From contig NZ_JAWLCI010000003.1 in NCBI RefSeq assembly GCF_041687215.1, positions 139,832 to 203,831 of the forward strand: DNA of 64,000 nucleotides, written 5' to 3'. The DNA is from Mariniphaga sp041687215. Its GTDB lineage: Bacteria; Bacteroidota; Bacteroidia; Bacteroidales; Prolixibacteraceae. The notes beneath the pieces are model-generated. The model saw only the letters and a program-made list of their open reading frames with translations. It was not told the origin of the DNA and did not search any database. Position 1 is the stretch's first letter, and the number at the start of each line of letters is the position of its first letter. Of this stretch, positions 32,817-42,834 are shown in pieces. The translations under genes and the position numbers were made by a program.

Positions 32817-35282
32817 CTATGGTGAAACAATTACTCTGCCGGCAAATGTTGATTTATCTCCTTTCAGAAAAATAAAATAGATGCCGGGTTGTAAATCCTT
32901 TACCTGAATATATGGAGTTTTTCCATTTTCGCTGATGTTAATGGTTTCATTTCTGATTAATTCTCCTGTAATGACATACATTTTCAATTGAAACAAACCC
33001 GGTTCGTTTTGGTTTGTCTGAATATAAAATCCATCTGTCGCCGGATTGGGAAAAACCAGCAATTCTAATTTTTGTTTCGGTATAATTAATTGATTCTGCA
33101 CGTCTTTTTCAGGATAAACCGCATAAATTCCTTTTAACCAAAATGTTCCGTTGTAATTATTGCCTGAAACGTATGATGGATCGCGTTCCACATTTAACCG
33201 GATACTTGCCAGGGGAATGGGATAATCTTCCTGTTTAAACTGACTGGTCCGAATGGCAGCTTTCTTTTTTTGCAGTGTACTGTCTGAAATTGCCGGAACC
33301 TGGCACAAACCGTAAGAATGGTCGAGCACATAATAGTATGAAGAACGGTATCCGCTTCCGGCGGCTTCCATATAAAGTGAATCGGGCATGCCGTAAATAT
33401 CTATTTCTTTGCTGAGTGTAATGCTGGCGGTTCGGTTTGAATAAGTAAAACCATAATCCACTTTCAGCATTTCTTCGTTGTAAACCGGATGGATTTCTCT
33501 GGTAAGCGAAACGTTGTCAATCTGACTCAGTGAAACATCCCACGAATCCGGTTCAGAAAAATCATCAAGCAGGACATTTCCCCTGCCAATCTCAACGCTC
33601 ACCAGGCACGTATCCATTTGATTTTCCATTCCAGTAGAAACAATAATTTCCACCAGTCCATCTGTTTTTCCTCTGAAAACGCCATGGCTGGAAACTTTAC
33701 CAATAGTTGTATCTGCCGAGGCAAAATGCACAATGTCATTGTCCATTTGGTAAGTGTCACCGTTTGTTCCTGTACCGTAAACTTTAAAAGTATATTCGTT
33801 TAAATGGTCAATTACCAGCGAATTTACAGAGAATGAAACATCTTCAACCGGAATAAGCTTTATCTGCATGGTATCAGAAATTCCGTTCCAGGTTCCCACC
33901 ACTGCTCCGGTTTCACTAATACCTGAAGCAGTAAACAGACCGTCAGCATCAATTTCACCAATATTTCCAATAACCTGGTAATCAATATTTGTTGTATTTA
34001 AATACTGAACAACTTCCCCGTTTACGTCGAATGTGCTTCCTTTTACCTGGTATTTTTTTCCAAATGGAATAGTAATGTGGTCGGCATTGAGTTGCATGGA
34101 AATTGCTTCGCCGGGAATTGCGGTGGAAATTACCAGCAATGCATTTCCTACAGCCCGCTCCATACCATCGGATGGCGTATTTTTTATCTCATTTCGTACC
34201 ACCATCACCGAAGATCCACCACCGTCGAGATTCAAAGCGTCAGCAGCACCCGATTGTTTCATAATATCGGCAAGCTGTTTTGTACTCACTCCTTTTGAAT
34301 AATTAGAGCGACCGTCAACCACAACCATTATAATTTTTGATTTATCAGATGAAAATCCAATTGCTGTGCGTGGGTGCAATTCAGGCCAGTTGTTTTCCTG
34401 CACCACACCATCTTTCAAAATAGCCCTGTCGCCTCCAATAAGTTCGGTAATTTTTGGAGCCAGTTCAGGCAAACTTTTCAATTTCATCTGCAATTCAAGT
34501 TCAACCGTATCCCCAGGATTCAGATTGTTTAGCAAGGCAGCAGCAATTCCGTTACCTGAAAGAACGACTTTATTTTGAGGAATGGGAGTGGAACCCTGGT
34601 TTTTACGAATCTCTTCAACCTTTAATTGCATTTTGTGGTTGAGTTTCCACGAACCTTCTTTTAATGAAGTAACCACCTCAGTTCCCCATTGATTTGTGCG
34701 TGTAGTGCTGCCAAAATAGCTGTTGAAAACAATCAGATCATCGGTATTCCGGATGTTGTTTACATCTGAAACCGGATATGATTCAGTATCGTGAAAAAAT
34801 GTTCCTGAGAAAGTCATTACATCAATAAATGGGTACTTTTCATCAGTAAATGCAATGACAGGTCTCGAACTGTGTGTTTTTTTTGCCAGCTCGCCTTGCA
34901 ACGCCTGTCCGTTAACCGGATGTCCTTGGTTGGGCGAAACCGTGTTGTAAAAATCACCGTTAATGGCAGCAAATGCTGTATGTCCTTGCTCTGATTTGCG
35001 CAAAGCCATAGCCGATGGCCGTTCCAGACCTTTGATGGTATCGTGGCTTAAACAGGTTTCAAATTGAATAAAAGGATTTTGAGCGTCAATTTCCAAAACG
35101 TTAATCAGCAAAGGCAGATCAGGTAACCTGTAATAGGTGTGCATGGTTCCCAAACCAACGTCATGACGGTGAATCAGTGTATCGGATTTGTATTTAACAC
35201 CCTGAATTAAAAGGCTGTCCTGTGCTGTGACAGACAACCAGCCAATAAATAAAAAACTAAATATGATGTTGAAATTTCTCAT
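32817..35282 (-). CDS. Phosphodiester glycosidase (NAGPA domain) with T9SS tail
   Basis: This 821-aa secreted protein has a signal peptide (RNFNIIFSFLFIGWLSVTAQ) when started at the ATG at 35282; a longer start at 35381 would bury it. Residues about 60-390 form a NAGPA domain, with AAINGDFYNTVSPNQGHPVN, PRTAIGFSSDKSKIIMVVVD and ALNLDGGGSSVMVV as the classic motifs. The family removes N-acetylglucosamine from GlcNAc-1-phosphodiesters, and bacterial members are linked to wall and exopolysaccharides. Bacterial-Ig-like segments (about 395-590), a jelly-roll-like domain and a T9SS domain (VFPNPATDGFYIQTN) follow. A GlcNAc-phosphodiester substrate, such as a teichoic-acid-like polymer or its linkage unit, is an inference. 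Confidence 0.85.
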   Translation of the reverse strand: MRNFNIIFSFLFIGWLSVTAQDSLLIQGVKYKSDTLIHRHDVGLGTMHTYYRLPDLPLLINVLEIDAQNPFIQFETCLSHDTIKGLERPSAMALRKSEQGHTAFAAINGDFYNTVSPNQGHPVNGQALQGELAKKTHSSRPVIAFTDEKYPFIDVMTFSGTFFHDTESYPVSDVNNIRNTDDLIVFNSYFGSTTRTNQWGTEVVTSLKEGSWKLNHKMQLKVEEIRKNQGSTPIPQNKVVLSGNGIAAALLNNLNPGDTVELELQMKLKSLPELAPKITELIGGDRAILKDGVVQENNWPELHPRTAIGFSSDKSKIIMVVVDGRSNYSKGVSTKQLADIMKQSGAADALNLDGGGSSVMVVRNEIKNTPSDGMERAVGNALLVISTAIPGEAISMQLNADHITIPFGKKYQVKGSTFDVNGEVVQYLNTTNIDYQVIGNIGEIDADGLFTASGISETGAVVGTWNGISDTMQIKLIPVEDVSFSVNSLVIDHLNEYTFKVYGTGTNGDTYQMDNDIVHFASADTTIGKVSSHGVFRGKTDGLVEIIVSTGMENQMDTCLVSVEIGRGNVLLDDFSEPDSWDVSLSQIDNVSLTREIHPVYNEEMLKVDYGFTYSNRTASITLSKEIDIYGMPDSLYMEAAGSGYRSSYYYVLDHSYGLCQVPAISDSTLQKKKAAIRTSQFKQEDYPIPLASIRLNVERDPSYVSGNNYNGTFWLKGIYAVYPEKDVQNQLIIPKQKLELLVFPNPATDGFYIQTNQNEPGLFQLKMYVITGELIRNETINISENGKTPYIQVKDLQPGIYFIFLKGDKSTFAGRVIVSP

Positions 35283-35402
35283 AACATCGAACTTTTTACT
35301 TCCGGATAAAATGAACCGGAAGTATTTACTTGCCAAAAATCTGTGAAAAAAAATTCCCTTCAGCAGAAAAATCCTTTTCACAAATTATTATTCAGGCACA
35401 AA

Positions 35403-37037
35403 TTACCTGGCCAATTGGTCGATGGCTATTCCGTAGGCCTCCACGCCTTCAATAAAGTATTCCACCACCGGATTGGCGTCGGTAAGTTTAATGCGCTTAA
35501 TACCAGACCGATGTAAAGGATTAGCCTGATAGTATTCTTCAGGATCGGAACCAGCAGGCGGTTGTGGTCCACGATAGGCCCAGTACAGGTATTCGCCATC
35601 CAATGCCATTCCGGTTACAAAAATTCCTTCTGTTTCGCCACCTTCGCCATCAAATGGTGAATTATCAATTACTTTTAAACCGGAACCATCAAGATTACTT
35701 TGTACAATCATTTTGTAACGGCTGTCGGCCAGGTATAGTTTTTGGTTAATATCGTCGATAACAAAAGAGCGAACACCAAAATTCCGGTGAATACTGCCTG
35801 CCGCTGGCACCGGGTCACCATCTACTCTGTCGCGGCCAAGAATATCACTTTCAGTAAATCTCCAAATACCCGAACCGGTGGAATGTTTCGCCCACCACCA
35901 TTGTCCGTTGTATTTGGTAAACGTGCCGTTTGTGTTACCCCAACTGATGCCTTGTCCATAGTAACCAAGCCATGTGTTGCGAACAAAATAGCCGAATTCG
36001 TCTAACGAAAACTTTTTATTCCGGGTGTCAATCGGAGTTCTGAAAATTCCTTCGCGCCGGTCGGCCCAATATATAAGCCCAGCATCTTCGTCGATGTAAC
36101 CATAATAAAAATCGAGGAAAGTATTGCCTCCAAAATTTTCCAAAACAGATTCTCTCCGGGAGCCATCGTGAGCAATTACAAAAATTTCGCCATCACCAGC
36201 AGTGAAATAATCTGGTTCTGCCACAAATGCAAATCGGGTTCCGGCATCGAAAACATAAAGCCAGTCGCCGCTAAATTGTAATGTTAGCGGATGTTTTCCC
36301 GAGCGATACCCCATATCGAATGAATTATTCAGTTCAGGCTCAATGCCGTCAATAATTTTTTTAGCCATAATATTTCCGCCCTTCACGGCATAATAAAGGG
36401 TTTTTGCAGGCGAGTTATAATTTACTTTTACATTTACATTTACCGGGGTCAGGTCTTTGCCGTCAATGGTAATGGTAAGCGAGACTATCTGACTGCCAAT
36501 GCTTCCAAAAACTACGGAGGGGGATTCATGAGAACTGTTTCCGCCTTCATCAACACCTTCCCCAACTGTTCCTGAAGGAAACTTCCAGTTGTATTCAACA
36601 GGTTTGTTCTCCGGGTTTTCCAGCAGAACATCAAAAGAAACCTGGGTTTGGTTGAACACAATTACAGGATCGGTTGAAGTGTAATTCACCACTGGCACAA
36701 TATCGCTAATCATTAATTTCTTTTCAACCCGATAATTACCATCAACAGTTAATACAACAGTGTAAGTTCCTGGCAATGTATATTTATGAACAGGACTTTG
36801 CTCGTTTGAGGTTGTTCCATCACCAAAATCCCATGCCCATGACGAACCTTTGGCAGAAAGATTCAGGAACATAATTTCTTCGCCTACCACATAATGAAGT
36901 GAAGATGCCGAATAGGTGAAATCATATTCGGCTGATGGAAAAAGTTCAGGCGATATTTCCTGCTCACAGGAGAATAAACCCAAACCGGCGACAATTACTG
37001 AAAGTAATAAATATATTCTAAATCGTTTCATAATCAA
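35403..37037 (-). CDS. PKD-domain and beta-propeller surface lipoprotein
   Basis: This 544-aa lipoprotein has lipobox GLFSC followed by EQE, compatible with surface export. A PKD domain (about 35-115) shows the family core WAWDFGDGTTSNEQSPVHKY and GTYTVVLTV. A second Ig-like domain follows, then from about residue 215 a six-bladed NHL/YWTD-type propeller (for example IYWADRREGIFRTPIDTRNK and GIKRIKLTDANPVVEYFIEG). It has no catalytic signature. Positioned after susD and another lipoprotein, it fits a SusE/SusF-like surface glycan-binding role. The ligand is presumably the same cell-wall polymer attacked by the enzymes downstream in the operon. Confidence 0.78.
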   Translation of the reverse strand: MIMKRFRIYLLLSVIVAGLGLFSCEQEISPELFPSAEYDFTYSASSLHYVVGEEIMFLNLSAKGSSWAWDFGDGTTSNEQSPVHKYTLPGTYTVVLTVDGNYRVEKKLMISDIVPVVNYTSTDPVIVFNQTQVSFDVLLENPENKPVEYNWKFPSGTVGEGVDEGGNSSHESPSVVFGSIGSQIVSLTITIDGKDLTPVNVNVKVNYNSPAKTLYYAVKGGNIMAKKIIDGIEPELNNSFDMGYRSGKHPLTLQFSGDWLYVFDAGTRFAFVAEPDYFTAGDGEIFVIAHDGSRRESVLENFGGNTFLDFYYGYIDEDAGLIYWADRREGIFRTPIDTRNKKFSLDEFGYFVRNTWLGYYGQGISWGNTNGTFTKYNGQWWWAKHSTGSGIWRFTESDILGRDRVDGDPVPAAGSIHRNFGVRSFVIDDINQKLYLADSRYKMIVQSNLDGSGLKVIDNSPFDGEGGETEGIFVTGMALDGEYLYWAYRGPQPPAGSDPEEYYQANPLHRSGIKRIKLTDANPVVEYFIEGVEAYGIAIDQLAR

Positions 37038-37057
37038 TCGTTTTAAAGGTGTAATTT

Positions 37058-37915
37058 TTACAATACCGTAATTGTTTTTACTTCAGACAAATTTTCCACA
37101 TCGTTTCCATTAACTATCCTAAACCGTGCATTCAGTTGATATCCTTGCGTAAATTCAACTGCGTAGTACTGCCTGTTTTTATTGTATATGAAAGCACTAA
37201 AAGGCACTTCATTCAAATGCGAACGAAGTGCACTTGCCGCCTCCGGCTTTATTGTTCGAAAAGTTTCTTCGCCAATTATTTCTGTATCAAAATATTCTTC
37301 AAAGATTTCATTATCCACAATCTGACGGTCTGTAACCAGCAAAGTCCTGAAATCCTGATAAATAAGTTGGGGAAAAAGGTTATTTACAAATTGCGCCCTA
37401 ACATGTTCCGGAATTAACTGGTTAAACTGTTCCTGGTTGTACGATATCGGATTTTTATATTCCAGGGATGAAAGGGTATAGCTTACCGGAAAATTGTCTT
37501 CAATAACGAATGCCTTATTTTCTGTATCGTAATTTGATTCAGAATGTTGGAAGGTTTTAATTTCCAGTAATTCGCGAACCAGCGACGAAGAGTCGAGTGT
37601 AAAAGTGTATCCGTTTGGCGGGTAGGTCAATTTATATTTCAGATTTTTGTTCACATTGTACCAAACACCCAGGTAATTGTAACTATTGTCAACTGACCAG
37701 TATTCGGCATAAAACGTAACTTCATTTCCGGCGCTGACGTTGGTAACCGGTACATCCCAGTATATGCTTGCTGCCATGTATCCCGGCGATGAAATATCTG
37801 CCACCGGATCGTTAATGGTACAAGAAGTTTTCAGCAGTAAAACCGAAACTACCATTACCAGAAATTTTAGAAAATTTCCGGCTGATATCGTATTGAATAA
37901 TTTCTTTGTATTCAT
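37058..37915 (-). CDS. Unrecognised lipoprotein of the second susCD operon
   Basis: This 285-aa protein has a signal peptide with lipobox LLKTSC followed by TINDP. I do not recognise a family. The N-terminal half has beta-sandwich-like strands (MAASIYWDVPVTNVSAGNEV, FYAEYWSVDNSYNYLGVWYN) typical of an Ig-like fold. The middle (about 165-240) is more helical and charged (EHVRAQFVNNLFPQLIYQDF), and the end returns to strands. Its place directly after susD (18-bp spacing) is where SusE-type glycan-binding lipoproteins are usually found. It is a candidate novel surface glycan-binding protein. Confidence 0.7.
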   Translation of the reverse strand: MNTKKLFNTISAGNFLKFLVMVVSVLLLKTSCTINDPVADISSPGYMAASIYWDVPVTNVSAGNEVTFYAEYWSVDNSYNYLGVWYNVNKNLKYKLTYPPNGYTFTLDSSSLVRELLEIKTFQHSESNYDTENKAFVIEDNFPVSYTLSSLEYKNPISYNQEQFNQLIPEHVRAQFVNNLFPQLIYQDFRTLLVTDRQIVDNEIFEEYFDTEIIGEETFRTIKPEAASALRSHLNEVPFSAFIYNKNRQYYAVEFTQGYQLNARFRIVNGNDVENLSEVKTITVL

Positions 37916-37933
37916 AATTTTCTCCTTTCCGAT

Positions 37934-39505
37934 TTAGTTTTGTGGTGCCCAAATCATGGGTTTTTTAAGCCATTCCGGATTTCTAAATGCATCCAGACGG
38001 ATAAGTTCTTCCCGGTTATATTTTTCCTCAGTTTCAGGATCGTAATTGATTCGCTGAATCCATTGGTTTTCTTCAGCCCAGTATGCTTCGTACAAATTGT
38101 GTGGCCGCCTCAGTCCCGGATAAATCACAGTATTGTCAAATGTTTTACCATTTAAGTCGTTACTGTAGCCGTACCTGCGCAAATCATTCCACTGTTCAAC
38201 CTGCAAATACATTGCTTTGTATTTTTCCATCATAATGTGGCTGAGATCAATATTGGAAGAACCCGGAACTAATTCTGAATTATTCAGGTAGGCATCAATT
38301 TCTTCCTGCGGAACCTGCAATCGATGCATGTGCGATTCAATTCCAAGCAGAAGATGTTCTGCTGCTTTGTTTTTGTTTTGAGCCCAGTAAGCAGCCTCGG
38401 CAGCAATAAAATGAAGTTCTTCGCGGGTAATGAATGTAATGGTTGACGTGTCGGTTGTTAAAACAGATTCATACAAATCAGGATACCATTCAATTTTATG
38501 TGTTGGCGGCATTCCTGAATTGCTTTCGAGGTACCTGAATTTAACCACACCGGCATCATCTGTACGGGCTTCCATAATGTAAGGTAATCGCGGGTCAGTA
38601 TATTCATCGGTTTCAGGATTGAAGCCCATCAAGTTTTCAATTAAAAATTTAGAGGGAATGGCAGCCAGTAAATCGTTGGACCGGCTTTCCCATGAATTGA
38701 CCGGTTTGTTATTTCTTCCCCACATACAGTTTTTCTCAACGCTTGAGCCTCCATCGAATTTGTAACGCGGATCGCTCCAACCCGAAAGTGCTTGTTCAGC
38801 AGCCGTTAAAACTGCATTGGCATTGCCGGTATTCAAATTGGGTAAATCGCGCAGCAAAATACGGGCTTTAACAGCCAGTAAAACCTGCTTCCATTTTTCC
38901 ATATCACCAGCAAATACCCGGTCAACATTCTGTCCCATTGGCCTGTTGGTTGATTGCGTAACTTCAGGGCTGTCGAACAACTGGATGAGTTCGTCCGCTT
39001 CAGTTTTCATCCATTCGTAAATACTTTCCTGTGTGTCATACTTTGGCGAAGAGGACTGGTATGCTTCAGTCAGGGGCATGTCGCCAAAAGCATCGGTAGT
39101 TTGCTGAACGGAAAGCAGGCGGAGTAACCGAGTCAGCGCCAGGTAATTTACAGAATTTTCTTCTTCAGCAAACCGCAGCAATTCTTTGGCATTACTTCCT
39201 ACATCGTAAAAATGTCTGCGCCATTGTGGGTGCCTGTTCATTCCAAGAAACTCCCAACCACTTCGGTAGGCATGAGAACCGGTTTGGCTTCTGCCTGCAG
39301 TAGTGAGGCATTGGGCAAGGTAAGTTCCATATTCACTGTGATCGTAATTTTCGAGCGCCGTGTAAAAAAGTACCACAGGCATAATTTCATTCACCGGCAC
39401 CTGATCCACTCCGTCGGGGTCGCGATTGTCACCCAGGTAATCTTCGCATCCGGAAAAACCAGTAACCAATGCAATTAAAATCAGTATATATTTTATTTTA
39501 TTCAT
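37934..39505 (-). CDS. SusD/RagB-family lipoprotein (SusD-like_2 type), second locus
   Basis: This 523-aa lipoprotein has lipobox FSGC followed by EDYLGDNRDPDG, the characteristic SusD-like_2 opening with NRDPD. Helical repeats contain AQCLTTAGRSQTGSHAYRSG, LSVQQTTDAFGDMPLTEAYQ (FGDMP-type motif) and FITREELHFIAAEAAYWAQN. It should partner the SusC encoded 12 bp upstream as the lid of the importer. This subfamily is distinct from the SusD of the pectin locus, so the two systems are not recent duplicates and probably take up different substrates. Confidence 0.93.
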   Translation of the reverse strand: MNKIKYILILIALVTGFSGCEDYLGDNRDPDGVDQVPVNEIMPVVLFYTALENYDHSEYGTYLAQCLTTAGRSQTGSHAYRSGWEFLGMNRHPQWRRHFYDVGSNAKELLRFAEEENSVNYLALTRLLRLLSVQQTTDAFGDMPLTEAYQSSSPKYDTQESIYEWMKTEADELIQLFDSPEVTQSTNRPMGQNVDRVFAGDMEKWKQVLLAVKARILLRDLPNLNTGNANAVLTAAEQALSGWSDPRYKFDGGSSVEKNCMWGRNNKPVNSWESRSNDLLAAIPSKFLIENLMGFNPETDEYTDPRLPYIMEARTDDAGVVKFRYLESNSGMPPTHKIEWYPDLYESVLTTDTSTITFITREELHFIAAEAAYWAQNKNKAAEHLLLGIESHMHRLQVPQEEIDAYLNNSELVPGSSNIDLSHIMMEKYKAMYLQVEQWNDLRRYGYSNDLNGKTFDNTVIYPGLRRPHNLYEAYWAEENQWIQRINYDPETEEKYNREELIRLDAFRNPEWLKKPMIWAPQN

Positions 39506-39517
39506 GATTATTTTCCT

Positions 39518-42500
39518 TTAAAAAGTTGCACTTACATTTAGCGTATAGCTCCGGGTGTTAGGAATTCCCAGATAATCGATTCCAAAAGTTCCGGTACCGC
39601 CTGAGCTACCAGTGTAGTTAACTACCGGATCGGAACCGGAATAATTGGTAAGCAGTAATAGATTTCGGCCGGTTAAAGAGAAATTCAATCCTTTTATGCC
39701 GATTTTTTCAGCAATGTTGCCAGCATTATATGACAGAGTTGCATAACCAATGCGCATAAGTGAACCGTCTTCCACGAAGTTGGAACCAACAGGTGCATAA
39801 TAATTCAGGTAAAATGTCTGGTCAAAAACAACCGGGACAGTATTCTCAGTGAATGTTCCGTCGGGTAATTCAACCATCCCATCAATAAGAATCTGCCGAT
39901 TTCGGTAATCTTCCAGATTTTTTGCCTGTCCGCCAGACATTAAACTACGCAGCGTTCCATTTACCACATCGCCTCCTTTTCTGAAATTCATCATCAGCGA
40001 AAGCGACCACGATTTGTAATTCCAACGGTTGAGCCAGCCAACGGTAAAATCAGGTTCGCGGTTACCAATTAGCAAGGAACTTGATGCATTTATTTTTGGG
40101 CGGCCCTGCTCATCTACAATTATTCGACCATCATCAGTTCTCAGGTAATCTTTCCCGGAAAGTGCCATGGTTGAACCATGTAAATATGCAGTAGGTCTGA
40201 TGTCGCTAACCTGGCCTGCATAATGGTAAACTTCCACCAACTGGTCTGGCAGGGCCTCAACCGTACCGCGGCTGCGGCCAAAATTGGTAATCATGTTCCA
40301 TCTGAAATTTCTGGTTTCAAACATGGTCTGATCCCAGGAAACTTCAATTCCTTCGTTTTTAATGTCGCCCTCATTACGGGTTTGAAGAATATTCCCGGAA
40401 GCAGGAGAAACACGAACATCAACAATCTGATTGGAAACTGCTGTTGCAAACCAGGCCACATCGAGCCGTGTTTTATCGCCAAAAAGCCGGGCGTCGGCAC
40501 CAATTTCCCACGATGTTGTCATTTCCGGCTCCAGATGCGGATTACTGCTTCGGGTTGGATCTACGCCATAACCATTATCGGGATGTGGCATGGCTTTGTA
40601 CCAGTTGTTCAACCTGTAAAGCGGAGCATCTTTACCAACACGCGCCCAATTGGCTCTGATTTTTCCAAAACTTATTATATTTTCAGGTAAAGAAAACAAT
40701 TCAGTAAAAATTATACCCGTGCTGAAGGACGGATAAAAATAGGAACGATTTTCTACCGGAAGGGTAGAGGAGTGATCGTTACGTCCGGTGGCGCTAAACT
40801 GTGCAATTCCTTTATAATCGAGTTTTACTTCGCCATAATATCCGTACATATTTTTATCAGAGCGGTTCATGGTAATATTTTCCCGGCGAATGTCAGCCAG
40901 ATTGTTGATGCTGTAAAACTCGGGAACGATAAATTGCCTTCCTCCCATTCCGGCTGACCTTCCGTAAGAACTTTTTACATCAACCCCGGCCAGTAATTCC
41001 ATACCGAAATCATTTGAAATATCTTTGTTATAAGTGGCCAAAATGCCACCATTTACTACTGAACTTTTTCCGTCGGAATAGAAAAAAGAACCCAGGTAGT
41101 CCAAATCTTCCGAAGTTGGGGATTGACCCGGTTCCAGGCTCCAGCGTGGTGTTACAATAGTTTTGCTTTCCGATTCGGTGTGGTCGTAACTGATCCTTCC
41201 TGTTAAATTGAGGTTTTCAATCACCGTCCATGTTACTGAACCTTGCAATAAGGAACGGTTTGAATCGTACTGTGCTGAATCTTCATACCTCGACCACAGC
41301 GGACTTAATGGCGAATTATAGCGGTTATTTGTGTCGATATACAACCAGCGAATGGTGCCATCCGGATTTTTATAATTGGTAACATCGTCATCAATTGGCC
41401 AATGGTAAGCAGAACTTAAACCGGCGCCTCCACGTGAATTACGCGAAACGAAGTTGGCCATAAAATCAACCGAAACTTTCTCGGATACATTGTACTTCGA
41501 TTTAAAAAGAACACCGTAGCGTTCCAGGTAATCAGAAGGTACAATCCCGTCGTGACGAACATAATTTCCTGAAGTATAGGAACTGAAACGTTCTGAACCT
41601 CCTGAAACTGAAACGTCATATTTTTGGTACAAACCTGTTTTAAGGAAATTTCCGGGATTATCATATAAAACGGTTCCTTCAGGTGCCAGCGGGCCCCAGC
41701 CTCCCATCGACTGTTCGCGATAAACACCTAAAGAACCACGCAGGTACATTTGCTGAATTTCGGGAACACGGTAAGCCTGATCCACCTGAACAGAACCGCT
41801 GGCTTCTACACGTATTTCGCCAATCTGGCCCGATTTGGTGGTAATGATTATGGCACCATTTGAAGCTTCCTGCCCGTATAAAGCAGCAGCAGCAGCGCCC
41901 TTTAAAACGGTAATGTTCTCAATGTCGTTCGGGTTCATTTCCGCTGCTTTTGAGGCACCGCCGGAAATGTGCATCCCGTTCAGGATAAAAATCGGCTCGT
42001 TATTTTGAGCCGGATTGATGGAAGAAATTCCCCGGATTAAAATTTGAGAAGATGCTGATGGCGAACCACCTGTCCCTGAAACCTCAACTCCGGAAATTTT
42101 TCCCTGGAGGGCATCAACAAAATTGGTTTGTCTTCCTTCGTTTAAATCTTCCGAATCAACCGACTGAACTGAAAAGTTTAACTTACGCTTTTCGGAACGG
42201 ATGCCCATTGCTGTAACCACAACTTCATCCAAACCAACCACATCTTCTTCCATTACAATATTCAGATTGGTTTGGCCATTAACAGGAACTTCAAGGGTTT
42301 TAAACCCCACAAACGAAAAAACCAGCGTTGCAGTTGGTGCAACTTCAATAACATACACTCCGTCGATGTTTGTAACAGCACCGTTGGTAGTTCCCTTTTC
42401 AAAAACGTTTACCCCGGGAATTGATTCTCCGGTGTTGTCAGTAACTTCTCCTCTAACCTGAACCCTGGAATCCTGCCTGCTTATCTCATCATTTGTACCT

Positions 42501-42610
42501 GAAAAGGCACTTACAGGGAGTAAAAACAATATTCCCAGCAAAATGGAAATAATTGATTTGGGAATATTAAATTTTAGCATATTCCCTTTAATTCGTAGTT
42601 TTTGTTTCAT
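39518..42610 (-). CDS. SusC/RagA-family TonB-dependent transporter, second locus
   Basis: This 1030-aa outer-membrane importer has a signal peptide (about 11-38). A carboxypeptidase-regulatory-like domain follows (VRGEVTDNTGESIPGVNVFE), then a TonB-box-like LDEVVVTAMGI and a plug with EMNPNDIENITVLKGAAAAALY. The C-terminal barrel ends in SYTLNVSATF. An ATG at 42580 is an alternative start giving a shorter N-region. It is the first gene of an eight-gene operon-like run ending with the amidase. No HTCS, ECF sigma or anti-sigma gene lies next to it, so its regulator is not in view. Peptidoglycan- or teichoic-acid-derived fragments are the suggested cargo, by context. Confidence 0.94.
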   Translation of the reverse strand: MKQKLRIKGNMLKFNIPKSIISILLGILFLLPVSAFSGTNDEISRQDSRVQVRGEVTDNTGESIPGVNVFEKGTTNGAVTNIDGVYVIEVAPTATLVFSFVGFKTLEVPVNGQTNLNIVMEEDVVGLDEVVVTAMGIRSEKRKLNFSVQSVDSEDLNEGRQTNFVDALQGKISGVEVSGTGGSPSASSQILIRGISSINPAQNNEPIFILNGMHISGGASKAAEMNPNDIENITVLKGAAAAALYGQEASNGAIIITTKSGQIGEIRVEASGSVQVDQAYRVPEIQQMYLRGSLGVYREQSMGGWGPLAPEGTVLYDNPGNFLKTGLYQKYDVSVSGGSERFSSYTSGNYVRHDGIVPSDYLERYGVLFKSKYNVSEKVSVDFMANFVSRNSRGGAGLSSAYHWPIDDDVTNYKNPDGTIRWLYIDTNNRYNSPLSPLWSRYEDSAQYDSNRSLLQGSVTWTVIENLNLTGRISYDHTESESKTIVTPRWSLEPGQSPTSEDLDYLGSFFYSDGKSSVVNGGILATYNKDISNDFGMELLAGVDVKSSYGRSAGMGGRQFIVPEFYSINNLADIRRENITMNRSDKNMYGYYGEVKLDYKGIAQFSATGRNDHSSTLPVENRSYFYPSFSTGIIFTELFSLPENIISFGKIRANWARVGKDAPLYRLNNWYKAMPHPDNGYGVDPTRSSNPHLEPEMTTSWEIGADARLFGDKTRLDVAWFATAVSNQIVDVRVSPASGNILQTRNEGDIKNEGIEVSWDQTMFETRNFRWNMITNFGRSRGTVEALPDQLVEVYHYAGQVSDIRPTAYLHGSTMALSGKDYLRTDDGRIIVDEQGRPKINASSSLLIGNREPDFTVGWLNRWNYKSWSLSLMMNFRKGGDVVNGTLRSLMSGGQAKNLEDYRNRQILIDGMVELPDGTFTENTVPVVFDQTFYLNYYAPVGSNFVEDGSLMRIGYATLSYNAGNIAEKIGIKGLNFSLTGRNLLLLTNYSGSDPVVNYTGSSGGTGTFGIDYLGIPNTRSYTLNVSATF

Positions 42611-42834
42611 GTAACATTAGTTTTGGTAACTGTTTCACTCGAATTCTATTCGTTTGAAAAAACTCTAAAACATTACGCAGACCGTAATCTTTATTTGTCG
42701 CAATTTAATAAAATTCATCTTTATAAAGAATGAATTTAAACAAGCTTTGCAAATTGAATCAATTGTTGTTTGGGAACGTTCTGACTTGTTGCCAAATAGA
42801 AATAAATAAACCAAAAAAGAAAAATTTCAAGATA

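Noticed and set aside
42672..42688. 6-bp inverted repeat ATTACG/CGTAAT upstream of the second susC
   Set aside because: Too short to separate from chance, and no -7 box lies at a suitable distance; possible ECF or regulator site cannot be supported.
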